Origin: Psychroserpens sp. SPM9
Lineage (GTDB): Bacteria > Bacteroidota > Bacteroidia > Flavobacteriales > Flavobacteriaceae
DNA: 64,000 nt
Reading direction: 5' to 3'
NCBI RefSeq assembly: GCF_025153525.1
Contig: NZ_JANZNR010000002.1
Span: 372,001-436,000, forward strand
Below are positions 45,192 through 55,232 of the stretch, in pieces. The notes beneath the pieces are model-generated. The model made no database searches. It was not told the origin of the DNA and was given only the letters and a program-made list of their open reading frames with translations. Within the stretch, counting starts at the first letter, position 1. Every line of letters begins with the position of its first letter. A program made the position numbers and the translations under genes.

Positions 45192-47462
45192 TTATTGAAT
45201 TACTAATTTTTTAATCCCTTTTTGATCCCCATCGGTAAATCTTATGATATACACTCCAGAAGTAGCATTAGGAATTTTAATCGTCTCATTGAAGTCTCCT
45301 GTATTATCGAAAGTTTTTGATAAGATAGAACGTCCTCTAATATCATAAATTTCAATTTGTAAGCCTTCGTTAAATCCGTTAGTATATTTAATATTAAACT
45401 CCCCTTTATTTGGGTTTGGATAAACTGTTAAGTAATCATTCAAGTTTTGGTCATCTACACTAAGCGTACTTTCTATTTCAAACTCTGATTGGTTTATATT
45501 GTAAAAAATGTTTCCAACTGCTTCTACAATTATTCTACATTCTGTTGAATTAATTCCATTAGGAATTACAACATCGGCTGAACCGTCATTATCTGTGTTT
45601 TCAAGAAGAATTGTGTCAAAAGTAACACCACCATCTACAGAAAGTAAAATATTAACCTGAGAGGTATTAATACCTGAACCTGTAGTTCCAGCAACATTCC
45701 ATGTTACCGTTTGTGTCGTAGCACCATCATAAGAAATCCCATTGGTATTTTGAGATGTTACTCTAAAAAATCCTGTTTGAGCCGTCGTTACCGTCATACC
45801 ATCGAAAACCGTTTGACCACCATTTACTCCATTATCTCTAACCGTTAATCTAAAGTTTAAATCTCTAGCAATTAACATTAATTTTTCCCACGCGGTAGAG
45901 TTTCCGCCATTAGCAACAACATCTTCTAACCTAGGAATATAACGTGTCGGACTTGGGCTTGGTGAAAACGAGCGGACAACCGGTCCTTCCATTGTTGTTT
46001 CACCTGGATTTGATATTGAAGGTCCTAAGTCAAATTGTTCCCAGCAATAGGTGTGTGATTCTATACCATCAGCATCATTCGAGACACCTGTAAGTTTAAA
46101 AGGAGTTCCAATAGGAATGATATAATTGGCACCTGCCTCTACAGTTGGCAATGCATTGTTATTAGGTGTGTTTGTAGAACAGTCAAATGCTCCTGAATCG
46201 ATATTGGCCCATATTTGTTGTAAGCTAATTTGGTGAAAATACAAGTCGTTAGTTGCAATCACATTTGAAGAAGGTCCGCAAATTCCTGCGTAAGACATAG
46301 TTGTTGTTCCACTACCTGGCTCATAAGCTGTTGAAGGCGTAGATGGACCTGCACAGTTATTAGAATTGTAAGTGTGCAAAGCACCATATTGATGGCCCAT
46401 TTCATGTCTAATAATATTTTCATGAACAAGACCAGATGGTACACCAAAGCGACCTGAAGCCGCTCCAGCTTTAAATGAATTGTCACAAACTCGACTTACA
46501 TACGCTAAACCTCCTGAGGTATCTGCTAACATATGCCCAATTTCAAATGTTGAACCTGCAAGTGATGGAAGAAAGTTTCGACTTTCATCAATTAATGCAT
46601 TTAAATTATCATTAGATAAAAAGGTGTCTGTTAAAAATATGATGTTTTCGTTTGTTGGTATTAAAGTCATCGTAACCGATAAATCTGTTTCATACACAGC
46701 ATTTACTCTCGTCATCATATCGTTCATAATCGCTAAAATAGCTGCTTTTTTAACAGCGTCTGTAGCCATATTTAATCCTGCTTCCGTAACATGGTAATCT
46801 GCGTATTCTTGAGTACATCCTAACGCTAAATTATATTCTCTTAGAGTGCCGTCGTCTGCATTTCTTAAAAGGTCATTTTGTGATGGCATTCGATTTGCTA
46901 AATCTACACCCTCGTCTTCAGTATAACAAGCAAATGCATCACTAGGAACCGGAACATCTTTTATTTTATAAACTTGGTAGATCGTTTGATCTTTAGTTAA
47001 ACAATCAATATGTTGTGATCCTAATTCAGAATTTAAAATAATTGCATTTAATCCTTTATAAGAAATACTGAATCTAATGGTGATATATGGTTTGTCAACA
47101 TTTTGTCCTACATAAGATCTAATATCTGGGTATCTCTCCTGGAGTTCTGGATGCATCACAGAAGCTTCTAAAACGCTGTATGTCTCTAAAGCTCCTTCAG
47201 CATTTGGAAAATCTAAAAGCACACCAGAACTGATAGTCGCCTCTTTTCGGCTTGGAACATTGGCAAGCCTATCTTTAATATTTTCAAGATTTAATGAGAA
47301 TAATTTACTTGTAGATGGGGCAACATCTCTTTGCCACTTATCTTGAGACAACTGGGTGTCGCTTGATAATTCTTTCCATTGATTTTTTTGAGCTAAAGCG
47401 GAAAAGCAAAAACTTAAACACACCACGAATAAGATGTGCCTTTTTAGTGTATTTTTTTTCAT
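45192..47462 (-). CDS. secreted reprolysin-like zinc metalloprotease, T9SS type A
   Basis: The ATG at 47462 gives a signal peptide (LFVVCLSFCFSALAQ); an upstream ATG (47507) only adds a polar stretch. 756 residues: propeptide, a reprolysin-type M12 catalytic domain with the HEMGHQYGALH zinc motif near residue 350 and a Met-turn candidate TTMSYAGIC, a fibronectin-like beta domain (TVTWNVAGTTGSGINTSQV) and a T9SS sorting domain (YPNPNKGEFNIKY ... GVYIIRFTDG). Extracellular peptidase for nutrient protein breakdown. Confidence 0.92.
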   Translation of the reverse strand: MKKNTLKRHILFVVCLSFCFSALAQKNQWKELSSDTQLSQDKWQRDVAPSTSKLFSLNLENIKDRLANVPSRKEATISSGVLLDFPNAEGALETYSVLEASVMHPELQERYPDIRSYVGQNVDKPYITIRFSISYKGLNAIILNSELGSQHIDCLTKDQTIYQVYKIKDVPVPSDAFACYTEDEGVDLANRMPSQNDLLRNADDGTLREYNLALGCTQEYADYHVTEAGLNMATDAVKKAAILAIMNDMMTRVNAVYETDLSVTMTLIPTNENIIFLTDTFLSNDNLNALIDESRNFLPSLAGSTFEIGHMLADTSGGLAYVSRVCDNSFKAGAASGRFGVPSGLVHENIIRHEMGHQYGALHTYNSNNCAGPSTPSTAYEPGSGTTTMSYAGICGPSSNVIATNDLYFHQISLQQIWANIDSGAFDCSTNTPNNNALPTVEAGANYIIPIGTPFKLTGVSNDADGIESHTYCWEQFDLGPSISNPGETTMEGPVVRSFSPSPSPTRYIPRLEDVVANGGNSTAWEKLMLIARDLNFRLTVRDNGVNGGQTVFDGMTVTTAQTGFFRVTSQNTNGISYDGATTQTVTWNVAGTTGSGINTSQVNILLSVDGGVTFDTILLENTDNDGSADVVIPNGINSTECRIIVEAVGNIFYNINQSEFEIESTLSVDDQNLNDYLTVYPNPNKGEFNIKYTNGFNEGLQIEIYDIRGRSILSKTFDNTGDFNETIKIPNATSGVYIIRFTDGDQKGIKKLVIQ

Positions 47463-47556
47463 AAGTATATTTTTTGTGAAATTAATAGGTTTTGATGAGA
47501 TACACAACTAAAAAAACATTATTAACGCTTACATTAACAAGGGTTTTACAGTTTTT

Positions 47557-48147
47557 TTATAACGGTAAGATTTTTGGGCCAATATAAGCCAACCAAATAA
47601 CAGCACTTATAAATGATGCTGGCACAACGATGAATACTATTTGGCGTTTTTCTTTTTGATTTAATAATTTAAAAGCTATAAAAAAAGCAAGTATCACTGT
47701 AATTATTGTCACAAAGAGATATAGGTAAGATCTTTTTAAAAACGCTGAATCTAAATGTTCAAAGCTTCTAATAATACTCAATAGATACTCTAAACTAAAA
47801 AACAAAAAAAAGGAAAATAAAAAAATTAAAATCCATTTATACGAATATTTAGGTGCAGCTTTCGTTTTAAAAAGCAGGTAACAACTAAGCACTGAAATCA
47901 AAAAACTAATTAGTAAAACGCCATTTTTTTGAAAAAAATTAAACGAGACTGCTAACTCATTATATTTTGTAACACCAAGACAACCTAGTAAACTTCCTGT
48001 ATAATTATAGTTAAAAATTTTTGAGACTTCACCTTGAGTAAAAGCATGATCAAACAAAAACAAAAGGGCATTATTGAATAGCGCATAAACTGGAAAAAAC
48101 AGTAAAAACAGGGCAAAAATAAATACAGTTTCTTTCGTTTTAAACAT
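47557..48147 (-). CDS. membrane protein of unknown function
   Basis: 196 residues with five hydrophobic spans (about residues 8-30, 70-92, 103-125, 138-160, 170-190) and a basic cytosolic KLLNQKEKRQ. No motif recognised. Codon use and AT content are slightly more AT-rich than the neighbours. Alone on its strand between the metalloprotease and the accC operon. Confidence 0.7.
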   Translation of the reverse strand: MFKTKETVFIFALFLLFFPVYALFNNALLFLFDHAFTQGEVSKIFNYNYTGSLLGCLGVTKYNELAVSFNFFQKNGVLLISFLISVLSCYLLFKTKAAPKYSYKWILIFLFSFFLFFSLEYLLSIIRSFEHLDSAFLKRSYLYLFVTIITVILAFFIAFKLLNQKEKRQIVFIVVPASFISAVIWLAYIGPKILPL

Positions 48148-48199
48148 TTAAAATGGTGCTAGATTTTCTAAAGATACTACAAAATATGACATGTGTTAA

Positions 48200-48255
48200 G
48201 GATAGAAGTGGCATCCTTTTTTGTAGGCAAAAAAGATATAACGGATAGCCTGGTC
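48200..48255 (+). repeat. dispersed repeat, family 2 (copy 2)
   Basis: GGATAGAAGTGGCATCC, T run, GGC, A run, GATATAACGGATAGCC. Same order as at 63916 and, inverted, at 32293. A hairpin TCCTAACG-CTAT-CGTTAGGA (48254-48273) follows. Confidence 0.6.
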
Positions 48256-48312
48256 CTAACGCTATCGTTAGGAAACACCCAAAACATCAACCTTTAAAAA
48301 CTGGGGTTTACT

Positions 48313-48346
48313 AAAAAAAAACTCCGAAACGTTAATTTCGGAGTTG
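48313..48346 (-). terminator. terminator of the DUF177-accC operon
   Basis: AACTCCGAAA and TTTCGGAGTT form a 10-bp stem; on the minus strand it is followed by eight T. Confidence 0.9.
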
Positions 48347-48351
48347 TTGTT

Positions 48352-49701
48352 TTATTCGTTGACAGGTTGGATTTTAAAATCTTCCATGAATTTGGTGGTA
48401 TAATTACCCGCTAAATAGTCGGGATGTTCCATCAATTGTCTATGAAAAGGAATGGTTGTTTTAATACCTTCGATGACAAATTCATCTAAAGCACGTTTCA
48501 TTTTATTAATGGCCTCTTCACGAGTTTGCGCTGTTGTAATCAACTTCGCGATCATCGAATCGTAGTTAGGCGGAATCACATAACCTGCGTAAACGTGGGT
48601 ATCTAATCTTACACCATGACCACCTGGGGCATGTAATGTTGTAATACGTCCTGGAGACGGTCTGAAGTCATTAAATGGATCTTCAGCATTGATACGACAT
48701 TCTATAGAGTGTAAATTAGGTGAATAATTTTTTCCTGAAATTGGAACACCTGCAGCCACTAATATTTGTTCACGTATTAAATCGAAATCGATAACTTGTT
48801 CGGTAATTGGGTGCTCTACTTGAATACGCGTATTCATTTCCATGAAGTAGAAATTACGATGTTTATCTACTAAGAACTCAACAGTTCCGGCACCTTCATA
48901 TTTGATGAATTCTGCCGCTTTAACAGCAGCTTTACCCATTTTATCACGTAACGCTTTAGTCATAAATGGCGACGGTACTTCTTCGGTCAGTTTTTGGTGA
49001 CGACGTTGTATTGAGCAATCACGCTCTGATAAATGACACGCTTTTCCTGTAGAATCTCCAACAATTTGAATTTCAATATGACGTGGTTCTTCAATAAGTT
49101 TTTCCATGTACATATCGTCATTTCCAAAAGCAGCTTTTGATTCAGCACGAGCAGATTCCCACGCATTTTGAAGGTCTTCAGGTTTCCAAACAGCACGCAT
49201 ACCTTTTCCACCACCACCAGCAGAGGCCTTAAGCATCACTGGGTAACCGGTTTCTTTGGCTATTTTTTGACAGTCTTCAAAAGTTTCTATAACCCCTTCA
49301 CTACCTGGAACACAAGGCACACCAGCTTCAAGCATTGTTGCTTTAGCGTTGGCCTTATCACCCATTCTGTCAATCATTTCAGGAGAAGCACCAATGAATT
49401 TAATATCGTGTTCTTCACAAATTTTAGAAAACTTAGCGTTTTCAGATAAAAACCCATATCCTGGATGAATAGCATCAGCATTGGTAATCTCTGCTGCAGC
49501 TATAACATTTGGTATTTTAAGATAGGATTCACTACTTGAAGGTGGGCCAATACATACGGCTTCATCTGCAAATTTTACATGCAAACTTTCGGCATCAGCT
49601 GTAGAGTATACAGCCACTGTTTTAATGCCCATTTCTTTACAGGTTCTAATAACACGTAGTGCTATTTCACCTCTATTAGCTATTAATATTTTTTTAAACA
49701 T
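48352..49701 (-). CDS. accC: biotin carboxylase subunit of acetyl-CoA carboxylase
   Basis: 449 residues. ATP-grasp enzyme carboxylating biotin on AccB. Starts [19 protein letters not shown]; the glycine-rich loop [12 protein letters not shown], the [12 protein letters not shown] block and [15 protein letters not shown] are diagnostic. Last gene of the operon, followed by the strong terminator. Confidence 0.97.
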   Translation of the reverse strand: MFKKILIANRGEIALRVIRTCKEMGIKTVAVYSTADAESLHVKFADEAVCIGPPSSSESYLKIPNVIAAAEITNADAIHPGYGFLSENAKFSKICEEHDIKFIGASPEMIDRMGDKANAKATMLEAGVPCVPGSEGVIETFEDCQKIAKETGYPVMLKASAGGGGKGMRAVWKPEDLQNAWESARAESKAAFGNDDMYMEKLIEEPRHIEIQIVGDSTGKACHLSERDCSIQRRHQKLTEEVPSPFMTKALRDKMGKAAVKAAEFIKYEGAGTVEFLVDKHRNFYFMEMNTRIQVEHPITEQVIDFDLIREQILVAAGVPISGKNYSPNLHSIECRINAEDPFNDFRPSPGRITTLHAPGGHGVRLDTHVYAGYVIPPNYDSMIAKLITTAQTREEAINKMKRALDEFVIEGIKTTIPFHRQLMEHPDYLAGNYTTKFMEDFKIQPVNE

Positions 49702-49724
49702 AACTTAATACTATTTAAAATTTC

Positions 49725-49767
49725 AAATTCCAAACTCCAATACAAGTGGAATTGTGCTTTGGAATTT
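49725..49767. repeat. inverted repeat between accB and accC
   Basis: AAATTCCAAA (49725-49734) and TTTGGAATTT (49758-49767) form a 10-bp stem, with an inner TCCA/TGGA pair. Could affect the AccB:AccC ratio by RNA structure. Confidence 0.5.
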
Positions 49768-49776
49768 TAAATTTGG

Positions 49777-50268
49777 TTATGATGGATCTACTAAAAATAG
49801 AGGTTGATCAAATTCTACTGGAGAAGAATCGTCTACTAAGATTTTAACAATTTTTCCAGAGATTTCAGATTCAATTTCGTTGAATAACTTCATGGCTTCA
49901 ATCACACAAAGCACATCTCCTTCGCCAATAGTACTGCCTACCTCAACAAAGACAGGTTTGTCTGGAGATGGTTTTCGATAAAATGTACCAATTATAGGTG
50001 ATTTGATTGTGATATATTTTGAATCTTCTGATGCAGCAGCAGGAGCCGGAGCTTCAGTTGTTGCAGCGACTTGTATTGGTGCTGCAGCTGGTACTGCCTG
50101 AGCAACCGGTTGGTTTACCGGAATTTGCTGAACGTAAGTCGTAGAATCGCCTTTGTCATCTGATCCTGTTCGTATTGTGATTTTAACATCATCCATTTCT
50201 AGTTTAACCTCACTTGCACCAGATTTGGCTACAAATTTGATTAAGTTTTGAATTTCCTTAATATCCAT
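49777..50268 (-). CDS. accB: biotin carboxyl carrier protein of acetyl-CoA carboxylase
   Basis: 163 residues. N-terminal helical domain, an Ala/Pro/Val-rich linker (residues 50-85) and the biotinyl domain. The biotinylated Lys is in EAMKLFNEIE; most enzymes read EAMKMMNEI. Partner of AccC in the first step of fatty-acid synthesis. Confidence 0.96.
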   Translation of the reverse strand: MDIKEIQNLIKFVAKSGASEVKLEMDDVKITIRTGSDDKGDSTTYVQQIPVNQPVAQAVPAAAPIQVAATTEAPAPAAASEDSKYITIKSPIIGTFYRKPSPDKPVFVEVGSTIGEGDVLCVIEAMKLFNEIESEISGKIVKILVDDSSPVEFDQPLFLVDPS

Positions 50269-50306
50269 AATTATTAGTCGTTTTAATTAGTTAGTTAAAA
50301 GTTTGG

Positions 50307-51302
50307 TTATGAATTATAGGCCCATTTTAAATAAATTGAGCCCCAAGTAAATCCGCCTCCAAAAGCAGCGAATATAATTTTATCGCCTTTTTTTAATTGC
50401 GATTCATAGTCGTGTAATAATAACGGTAATGTTGCTGAAGTTGTATTTCCGTATTTATGAATGTTCATCATTACTTTTTCAGGCTCTAATGACACTCTGT
50501 TTGCAGTCGCTTCAATAATACGTTTATTGGCTTGATGCGCTGCTAACCATGAAATATCGTTATTAGTTAAATTATTTCGTTCTAATATTCGTTCGGTAAC
50601 ATCGGCCATATTAAACACCGCATTTTTAAATACGGTTTTTCCTTCTTGAAAAACATAATGCTTCCCTTCATTAAAGGTGTCTGCTGTAATTGGATAAGAG
50701 GATCCGCCATAAGTCGCTTGTAAAAATTCACGCCCTTCACCATTACTTCTCAATAATTCATCTTGAAGTCCAAGACCTTCTTCATTAGGTTCAAACAAAA
50801 CAGCACCTGCACCATCACCAAAAATAATACAAGTTGCTCTGTCTTTATAGTTAATGAAAGACGAGTTTTTGTCGGCTCCAATGAGCAGTACATTCTTATA
50901 TTTTCCTGATTCAATGTAACTTGCGGCTACTGACATTCCGAAGAGAAAACTAGAACAAGCAGCTTCTAAATCAAAAGAAAAAGCATTAGTCGCGCCTATA
51001 TTAGTGGCAGTAAAAGCTGCGGTTGAGGCAGCTTTCATATCTGGTGTTGCTGTTGCAACGATTACTAATTCTATAGCTTTAGGATCAATTCCCTTTTTAT
51101 TGATAAGGTCTTGAGCCGCTTTAATAGCTAAATGTGAAGTTCCTTTACCTTCTTCTTTAAGAATACGACGTTCTTTGATACCTGTTCTTGTGGTAATCCA
51201 TTCGTCATTGGTATCGACCATGGTTTCCAAAATCTGGTTGGTCAATCTATATTCTGGTAAATATGCGCCTACTCCTGTAATTGCAGCTGTGATTTTACTC
51301 AT
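50307..51302 (-). CDS. fabH: beta-ketoacyl-ACP synthase III
   Basis: 331 residues. Condenses acyl-CoA with malonyl-ACP to start fatty-acid chains. Catalytic Cys in EAACSSFLFG, His in LAAHQANKRIIEA and Asn in KYGNTTSATLP. The operon order rpmF-fabH-accB-accC is standard. Confidence 0.96.
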   Translation of the reverse strand: MSKITAAITGVGAYLPEYRLTNQILETMVDTNDEWITTRTGIKERRILKEEGKGTSHLAIKAAQDLINKKGIDPKAIELVIVATATPDMKAASTAAFTATNIGATNAFSFDLEAACSSFLFGMSVAASYIESGKYKNVLLIGADKNSSFINYKDRATCIIFGDGAGAVLFEPNEEGLGLQDELLRSNGEGREFLQATYGGSSYPITADTFNEGKHYVFQEGKTVFKNAVFNMADVTERILERNNLTNNDISWLAAHQANKRIIEATANRVSLEPEKVMMNIHKYGNTTSATLPLLLHDYESQLKKGDKIIFAAFGGGFTWGSIYLKWAYNS

Positions 51303-51438
51303 ATTGTATTTTTAAAAAACAGTCCCAAAAAGACAAAAATCATCAAAAAAGGGTAATAATATAATGAAATTACTAAATTTTGAACGAATATGGTGCAAAT
51401 TAAGTCGTTTTTAAGACTTAGAGAAATTAAACATAAAA

Positions 51439-51462
51439 AAAACGCCCATTACTGAGCGTTTT
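51439..51462 (-). terminator. hairpin between rpmF and fabH
   Basis: AAAACGC and GCGTTTT with a 10-base loop; T-rich on the minus-strand exit side. Likely a partial terminator that lets ribosomal-protein mRNA exceed fabH mRNA. Confidence 0.6.
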
Positions 51463-51482
51463 ATTATATGCATGCATAATAC

Positions 51483-51686
51483 TTATGCTAAATTTTCTTC
51501 TGCTTCTGAGTTGTCAATTAATACTTGACCTCTGTAATATAATTTACCTTCATGCCAGTGAGCTCTGTGGTAAAGATGTGCTTCTCCTGTTGTAGGACAC
51601 GTTGCAATTGTAGGAACAGATGCTTTATAATGTGTTCTTCTTTTATCTCTTCTTGTTTTAGATATTTTTCTCTTAGGATGTGCCAT
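51483..51686 (-). CDS. rpmF: 50S ribosomal protein L32
   Basis: 67 residues starting [20 protein letters not shown], the invariant L32 start. The CPxxG-type zinc motif is reduced to a single Cys ([10 protein letters not shown]), as usual in zinc-free L32 of this phylum. Confidence 0.97.
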   Translation of the reverse strand: MAHPKRKISKTRRDKRRTHYKASVPTIATCPTTGEAHLYHRAHWHEGKLYYRGQVLIDNSEAEENLA

Positions 51687-51694
51687 TTTATATG

Positions 51695-52249
51695 TTATTT
51701 ATCCGTTAATAGTTTTTTTAATGTATTCCAACGAGGATCTATTTCCTCTGATGTTTCTTCTTTTTCTTCTAAGCCTTTTGGACTTAATTCTTCTAGTTTT
51801 TTAAGTATGTCTGAATCTAATGTTCCGTCTTCAACACCTGGATGAACGCGTTTAGCTGGCATAGACAATATGATTAATTCATAAATGTATTGTGCCACAT
51901 TAATTTCGTACTCGCCATGCGGAATGATTAGGATGTCTTCAAATTCGTCGTTGTATGCTTCGCCAAACTTCACAACCAGTTTAAATTCGCCTTCAACACT
52001 TTGGTTATAAGGTTCATTGGTTAGGTCACAATTGACATTTACTACACCTGAAATTTCAAAATACAACTCTAACAAGGTTGTTTTCTTTTCAAAAAGCAAA
52101 CTTGTTTTTACGTCTACATCATTAAAATCATCATACTCAAAATGTTCAAAGAACGCTTTATCAATCTGATAATCAAAATGGTGCTTTCCTACTTTGAGAC
52201 CAACAAATGGTATCGTATATTCCTTTAACGGCTTCATCATCGCATTCAT
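51695..52249 (-). CDS. DUF177 (YceD) family protein
   Basis: 184 residues, the normal partner upstream of rpmF; 8 bases separate them. Contains the family Cys in [10 protein letters not shown] and an acidic C-terminus ending in [11 protein letters not shown]. YceD proteins are linked to 23S rRNA stability. An ATG four codons into the ORF is an equally possible start. Confidence 0.88.
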   Translation of the reverse strand: MNAMMKPLKEYTIPFVGLKVGKHHFDYQIDKAFFEHFEYDDFNDVDVKTSLLFEKKTTLLELYFEISGVVNVNCDLTNEPYNQSVEGEFKLVVKFGEAYNDEFEDILIIPHGEYEINVAQYIYELIILSMPAKRVHPGVEDGTLDSDILKKLEELSPKGLEEKEETSEEIDPRWNTLKKLLTDK

Positions 52250-52318
52250 TTTGAGCCTGCAAATATATAAATTTTAATTAATTAAACGAGGGTTATAAAC
52301 AAAAAATGTTTATAACAT

Positions 52319-53368
52319 TTATTGCTTTTTTTTAGGGGCCTTTTTTAAAGGGTTTTTGGAGTATTCGCCATATTCGTTTCGATTCTTGAAAATTTCTATC
52401 GCCATAAACACAGCGGCTTTAAAAGAACCGTTATCGGCTTCGCCTTTTCCTGCGATTTCAAAAGCTGTTCCGTGATCTGGAGACGTTCTTACTTTCTGAA
52501 GTCCAGCCGTATAATTTACCCCATGTCCAAACGCTATGGTTTTAAAGGGAATTAAGCCTTGATCGTGATAAGAAGCAATAATAGCATCAAAGTTTTTATA
52601 ATTTCCAGAACCAAAAAAACTATCTGCTGAATAAGGGCCGTAAACCATTTTACCTTTGTCTCTTATATCCTGAAGTGTAGGTCTTAATACTTGATCGTCT
52701 TCTTCTCCAATAACACCATTATCTCCAGCGTGCGGATTGATTCCTAAGACAGCTATTCGGGGTTTACTAATCCTGAAATCTTGTTTCAATGATTGGTATA
52801 CTGTATTGGTTTTTTCGTTAATTAACTCCGAAGTAATGTGACTGGGTACATCTTTCACAGGAACATGATCGGTAAGTAATCCTACCTTTAATGCATCGGT
52901 TACCATAAACATTAAACTTTTTCCGCCTAATTTTTCGGCCAGGTAATTGGTGTGACCAGGAAATTTAAAATCATCCGATTGGATATTATGCTTGTGAATT
53001 GGAGCCGTCACTAATACATCAATAGCTTCATTTATTAAAGCTTGTGTTGCTGCCTCTAAAGATTTTACAGAATAGGTGCCTATTTTTAAGTCTTCCTCTC
53101 CAAAATTGATGTTTACATTCTCTTTCCAGACATTTAATACATTGATTTTTCCATCAATGATTTGGTCTGTATGATTGATGCCATGAAAATTAAGATTGCT
53201 CTTGAAGTGTTTTTTGAAAAAAGACATCGTTTTAATAGAAGCGAAAATAACTGGTGTACAAAATTCTAACATGCGATTGTCTTCGAATGTTTTTATAATA
53301 ATTTCTGAACCAATACCATTTAAATCGCCAATTGAAATCCCGAGTTTTATTTTTTTGTCTTTTTCCAT
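52319..53368 (-). CDS. pdxA: 4-hydroxythreonine-4-phosphate dehydrogenase
   Basis: Oxidises 4-phosphohydroxy-threonine in pyridoxal phosphate synthesis. The ATG at 53368 starts MEKDKKIKLGISIGDLNGIG; an earlier ATG (53416) adds a non-conserved stretch. 349 residues. Metal/substrate blocks: TAPIHKHNIQ, FPGHTNYLAE, NPHAGDNGVIG and ASYHDQGLIPFK. Divergent from ribE across about 60 bases. Confidence 0.94.
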   Translation of the reverse strand: MEKDKKIKLGISIGDLNGIGSEIIIKTFEDNRMLEFCTPVIFASIKTMSFFKKHFKSNLNFHGINHTDQIIDGKINVLNVWKENVNINFGEEDLKIGTYSVKSLEAATQALINEAIDVLVTAPIHKHNIQSDDFKFPGHTNYLAEKLGGKSLMFMVTDALKVGLLTDHVPVKDVPSHITSELINEKTNTVYQSLKQDFRISKPRIAVLGINPHAGDNGVIGEEDDQVLRPTLQDIRDKGKMVYGPYSADSFFGSGNYKNFDAIIASYHDQGLIPFKTIAFGHGVNYTAGLQKVRTSPDHGTAFEIAGKGEADNGSFKAAVFMAIEIFKNRNEYGEYSKNPLKKAPKKKQ

Positions 53369-53428
53369 TAAGATATTATCTATTGTATGTAATTTTATAG
53401 TCACAAATTTAACCAATTATTCGACACT

Positions 53429-54019
53429 ATGTTCACAGGTATCATTGAAGATTTAGGCATTGTTACTAATCTTAAAAACGAGCAGGATAATCTTCATTTA
53501 ACAGTAAAGAGTCAAATAACTTCAGAATTAAAAATTGATCAAAGTGTTTCTCATAATGGGATTTGCTTAACAGTTGTGGCTATTACTGAAGACAGCTATG
53601 TAGTCACCGCTATAAAAGAGACCATTAACAAAACAAATATTGGGGATTTAAAAATAGGTGATATTATTAATCTAGAGCGCGCCATGAAACTTGGTGATCG
53701 CTTAGATGGACACATAGTGCAAGGGCATGTGGATCAAGTTGGTATATGTGAAGACATAAGAGAAGATAATGGTAGCTGGTTATTTACTTTTTCGTATGAT
53801 AGCAGCTCTGGAAATGTTACTATTGAAAAAGGCTCGGCAACTGTTAATGGTGTGAGCTTAACCGTAGTTAATTCGGAAAAAAACAGGTTTAGTGTTGCTA
53901 TTATTCCGTATACCTATGAACATACTAATTTTAAGTATTTCAAAATAGGTTCAAAAGTGAATCTTGAGTTTGATGTGTTAGGAAAATATATTCAGAAACT
54001 TTACGAAGCGCGATTATAA
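53429..54019 (+). CDS. ribE: riboflavin synthase, alpha chain
   Basis: Dismutates two lumazines to riboflavin. 196 residues with the two similar lumazine-binding halves: MFTGIIEDLG at the start, GDRLDGHIVQGHVD in the middle, and the second half from IEKGSATVNGVSLTVV. Convergent stop 1 base from the next gene. Confidence 0.95.
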   Translation: MFTGIIEDLGIVTNLKNEQDNLHLTVKSQITSELKIDQSVSHNGICLTVVAITEDSYVVTAIKETINKTNIGDLKIGDIINLERAMKLGDRLDGHIVQGHVDQVGICEDIREDNGSWLFTFSYDSSSGNVTIEKGSATVNGVSLTVVNSEKNRFSVAIIPYTYEHTNFKYFKIGSKVNLEFDVLGKYIQKLYEARL

Positions 54020-54220
54020 CTACTTCTTAGAATTATCGATTGTCTTTTTAATTCCGAAGAAAACACCCAAAATAGCGGCCACTGTAGTAAACCCATCAAT
54101 AGGTAAACCTGGAGGTGGTGGTGGCATAGGAGGTGGTGGATCACCGCCTTGGGCTACGCATACAAAACTTATTAATACAAATAAGATCGAGGCTAGGATT
54201 TTCTTGTTTTGTATTCTCAT
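54020..54220 (-). CDS. small secreted protein with PID-CTERM-like tail
   Basis: 66 residues from the ATG at 54220: signal peptide (ILASILFVLISFVCVAQG), a polyproline stretch, then PGLPIDGFTTVAAILGVFFG and a basic end. The PID motif plus hydrophobic span plus Lys-rich end looks like the PID-CTERM sorting signal known in Flavobacteriia. Almost nothing remains between signal and tail, so it may be a minimal surface peptide. An upstream in-frame ATG (54310) is less likely. Confidence 0.7.
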   Translation of the reverse strand: MRIQNKKILASILFVLISFVCVAQGGDPPPPMPPPPPGLPIDGFTTVAAILGVFFGIKKTIDNSKK

Positions 54221-54480
54221 TATGGCGTAAATGTATAAAAAAAAAGGTCTCAACAAAATTAAATAGCAAAAAAATATCCATAAAACGCAAAAAACTTCGA
54301 CGAAAAGCACGATTTTGTGTGTTTTGCGTTAAATTTATATTAAAACCAAATATATGCTTTTTTACGATAATCAAAACAAAATCTACATATTTTTAGTTTT
54401 AAATTATTGTTATCATGCGTTTTACACTATTATCTACGTAATAACTCGTTCAATGGTTTTTTTGAAAAAAAGAGTTCAAA

Positions 54481-55230
54481 TTAACGATGCATTTGATCTA
54501 AAATCTCAATAACTTCGGCCTTCTTACGTACAGAAACAGGAACATTTTCTCCATTTTTAAGCATCAAATAGCCTCCATCGGTTTTAATGTAGGCACTAAT
54601 ACATTGTAAATTCACCAAATGACTTTGGTGGATTCTTAAAAACCCATAAGGCTTTAACATATCTGCAAAATACTTTAAAGTTTTAGTCACAAATATTTTT
54701 CGTTGATCTTGAAGATGAAACATGGTATTATTACTATCAGACTCGCAGCGAACAATATCGTCTAAATTGACAATTATAATTTTATCCAGCGTATGTAACG
54801 AAATTTTATCTGGCTTCTTTTCTGGAGCTGATAGGGTTTCTTTTAAAATTTCCAGCCGTTCTTTACTTGGCTCTATTTGTTGTTTGGCTCTTTCAATAGC
54901 CTGAGCTAGTTCTTCATTAGAATAGGGTTTTAACACATAATCAATAGCTGCAAACTTAAAAGCTTTAATCGCATACTCATCACTGGCAGTTACAAAAATG
55001 ATTTTTGATTTTAAGTCTGGGAAAATCTCAAGCACATCAAAACCGGTTCCGTCTCCTAGCATAATGTCTAAAAACAAAATGTCGGGTTGTGTTTTTCTAA
55101 GTGCTTTTGCTGCTTCAACAACACTTTGTGCTGTGTCAATTACTTTTAATTCTGGGTGCTGTGTTTCGATGTCTCGTTTTAGAAGTTGCATTGCATCTAA
55201 TAAATCTTCTACTATGATTGCTGTTAACAT
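54481..55230 (-). CDS. LytTR-family response regulator
   Basis: 249 residues. Receiver domain with the phosphoacceptor Asp in DILFLDIMLGDGTG and Lys in VLKPYSNEE; LytTR DNA-binding domain from about residue 145 (DKIIIVNLDDIVRCESDSN ... FLRIHQSHLVNL). 2 bases downstream of its sensor kinase gene. A LytTR-type direct repeat occurs upstream of the SH3-like gene (59243). Confidence 0.94.
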   Translation of the reverse strand: MLTAIIVEDLLDAMQLLKRDIETQHPELKVIDTAQSVVEAAKALRKTQPDILFLDIMLGDGTGFDVLEIFPDLKSKIIFVTASDEYAIKAFKFAAIDYVLKPYSNEELAQAIERAKQQIEPSKERLEILKETLSAPEKKPDKISLHTLDKIIIVNLDDIVRCESDSNNTMFHLQDQRKIFVTKTLKYFADMLKPYGFLRIHQSHLVNLQCISAYIKTDGGYLMLKNGENVPVSVRKKAEVIEILDQMHR

Positions 55231-55232
55231 AT

